A stretch of DNA of 64,000 bases from Amycolatopsis sp. NBC_01488 (lineage in GTDB: Bacteria > Actinomycetota > Actinomycetes > Mycobacteriales > Pseudonocardiaceae). Under the pieces are notes generated by a model. It was not told the origin of the DNA. It saw nothing but the letters and a program-made list of their open reading frames with translations, and searched no databases. Positions within the stretch are counted from its first letter, which is position 1. Each line of letters starts with the position of its first letter. Below are positions 63,579-64,000 of the stretch, piece by piece. The position numbers and the translations under genes were made by a program. The DNA is taken from positions 7,536,501 through 7,600,500 of the forward strand of contig NZ_CP109434.1 in the NCBI RefSeq assembly GCF_036227105.1, read 5' to 3'.

Positions 63579-64000
63579 ATGAGCCCGGCCGGCAGCGCGA
63601 CCCTGATCGAGCCCGAACCCCCGGCCGCCCCGGCGCGGCGGGCGTCCCGGCCGATCGAGCTGACCGGCTCGTTCGACCACGAGGGGCACCGGCTCTGGTA
63701 CACGGAGTTCGGCAGCGGCGACAAGGTCGTGGTGCTGACGCACGGCATCATGCTGACCCGCCGGATGCACGCGCCGCTCGCGCGCCGGCTGGCCCGCGCC
63801 GGGTTCCGCGTCGTCACGCTCGACCTGCTCGGCCACGGCGACTCCGACCGGCCGACCGAGTCGTGGCTGTACTCGATGCCGTCGTTCGCCGAGCAGACGC
63901 TCGCCTTGCTGGACCACCTCGAAGTGGAGTCCGCGGTGGTCGGTGGGACGTCACTCGGCGCGAACGTCTCGCTCGAAGTGGCGGTGTCGGCGCCTTCGCG
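63579..64000 (+). CDS. alpha/beta hydrolase, 3' end outside the window
   Basis: The first 140 codons are visible. After a Pro/Ala-rich N-terminus come ELTGSFDHEGHRLWYTEFGSGDKVVVLTHGIMLTRRMHAPLARRLARAGFRVVTLDLLGHGDSDRP and VVGGTSLGANVSLEVAV, with the nucleophile Ser in GGTSLGA. A member of the alpha/beta-hydrolase superfamily; substrate unknown. ATG at 63579 follows GGTGGGAC. It is divergent from the crotonase gene. Confidence 0.85.
   Translation, partial: MSPAGSATLIEPEPPAAPARRASRPIELTGSFDHEGHRLWYTEFGSGDKVVVLTHGIMLTRRMHAPLARRLARAGFRVVTLDLLGHGDSDRPTESWLYSMPSFAEQTLALLDHLEVESAVVGGTSLGANVSLEVAVSAPS

Overview
The window is chromosomal DNA of a very GC-rich actinomycete. Gene content points to the Pseudonocardiaceae (Amycolatopsis-like): mycobacterium-type gene orders, an EspG/PPE-like type VII secretion cassette, ergothioneine genes, a deazaflavin-dependent oxidoreductase family protein, GarA and FtsR. 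I saw no rRNA, tRNA, CRISPR array, transposase or prophage gene. The genus is an inference from gene order and family resemblance.

Layout. 0.1-20.8 kb is a loosened version of the mycobacterial acn - ripA - moxR - DUF58 - VWA - fabG - inhA - hemH neighbourhood. It carries two insertions: a TetR/MFS drug-efflux pair, and a four-gene operon of an MHS-type carboxylate permease, an OmpR-type two-component system and a TAXI-family binding lipoprotein. A hotdog thioesterase, trmL, a mobA-like gene, a DUF1801 gene and a methyltransferase are also interspersed. 20.8-26.4 kb holds hydrolases, an MgtC/SapB gene with a strongly structured leader RNA, a TetR gene with a double operator, and a secreted tripeptidyl-aminopeptidase-like protein. 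26.4-30.7 kb is the ergothioneine operon egtABCD, translationally coupled to a Ddn-like gene instead of egtE. 30.8-37.3 kb has a LysR/amino-acid dehydrogenase pair, a proline iminopeptidase and the four-gene ESX-type cassette. 37.4-43.5 kb has the AcnR-like regulator (far from acn but sharing its operator), two CNNM/CBS transporters, a conserved protein and a highly repetitive membrane protein. 43.5-50.6 kb has an aldo-keto-reductase-like protein with a broken active site, an XRE/SnoaL divergent pair, and a cell-surface glycan module (sulfoquinovose-synthase-like epimerase, GtrA, a GT-C/GT2 fusion, a second epimerase). 50.6-59.6 kb is the mycobacterial gcvH-garA-ftsR-nuclease-merR-gcvP block, with gcvP behind a tandem glycine riboswitch and a TetR/trxA/merR insertion. 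59.9-64 kb has two related lipoproteins, an acyl-CoA synthetase, a crotonase and a truncated hydrolase at the window edge.

Connections. Aconitase, GarA (2-oxoglutarate node control) and the glycine cleavage genes are central-carbon functions. AcnR-type operators lie in front of both acnA and the acnR-like gene about 20 kb away. Convergent gene pairs are repeatedly separated by long perfect hairpins, and many operons are coupled by 4-bp overlaps. The items I consider most worth following are the mgtC leader, the repeat protein with an apparently shortened binding domain, the egt operon's non-canonical fifth gene, the orphan ESX cassette and the glycan module.
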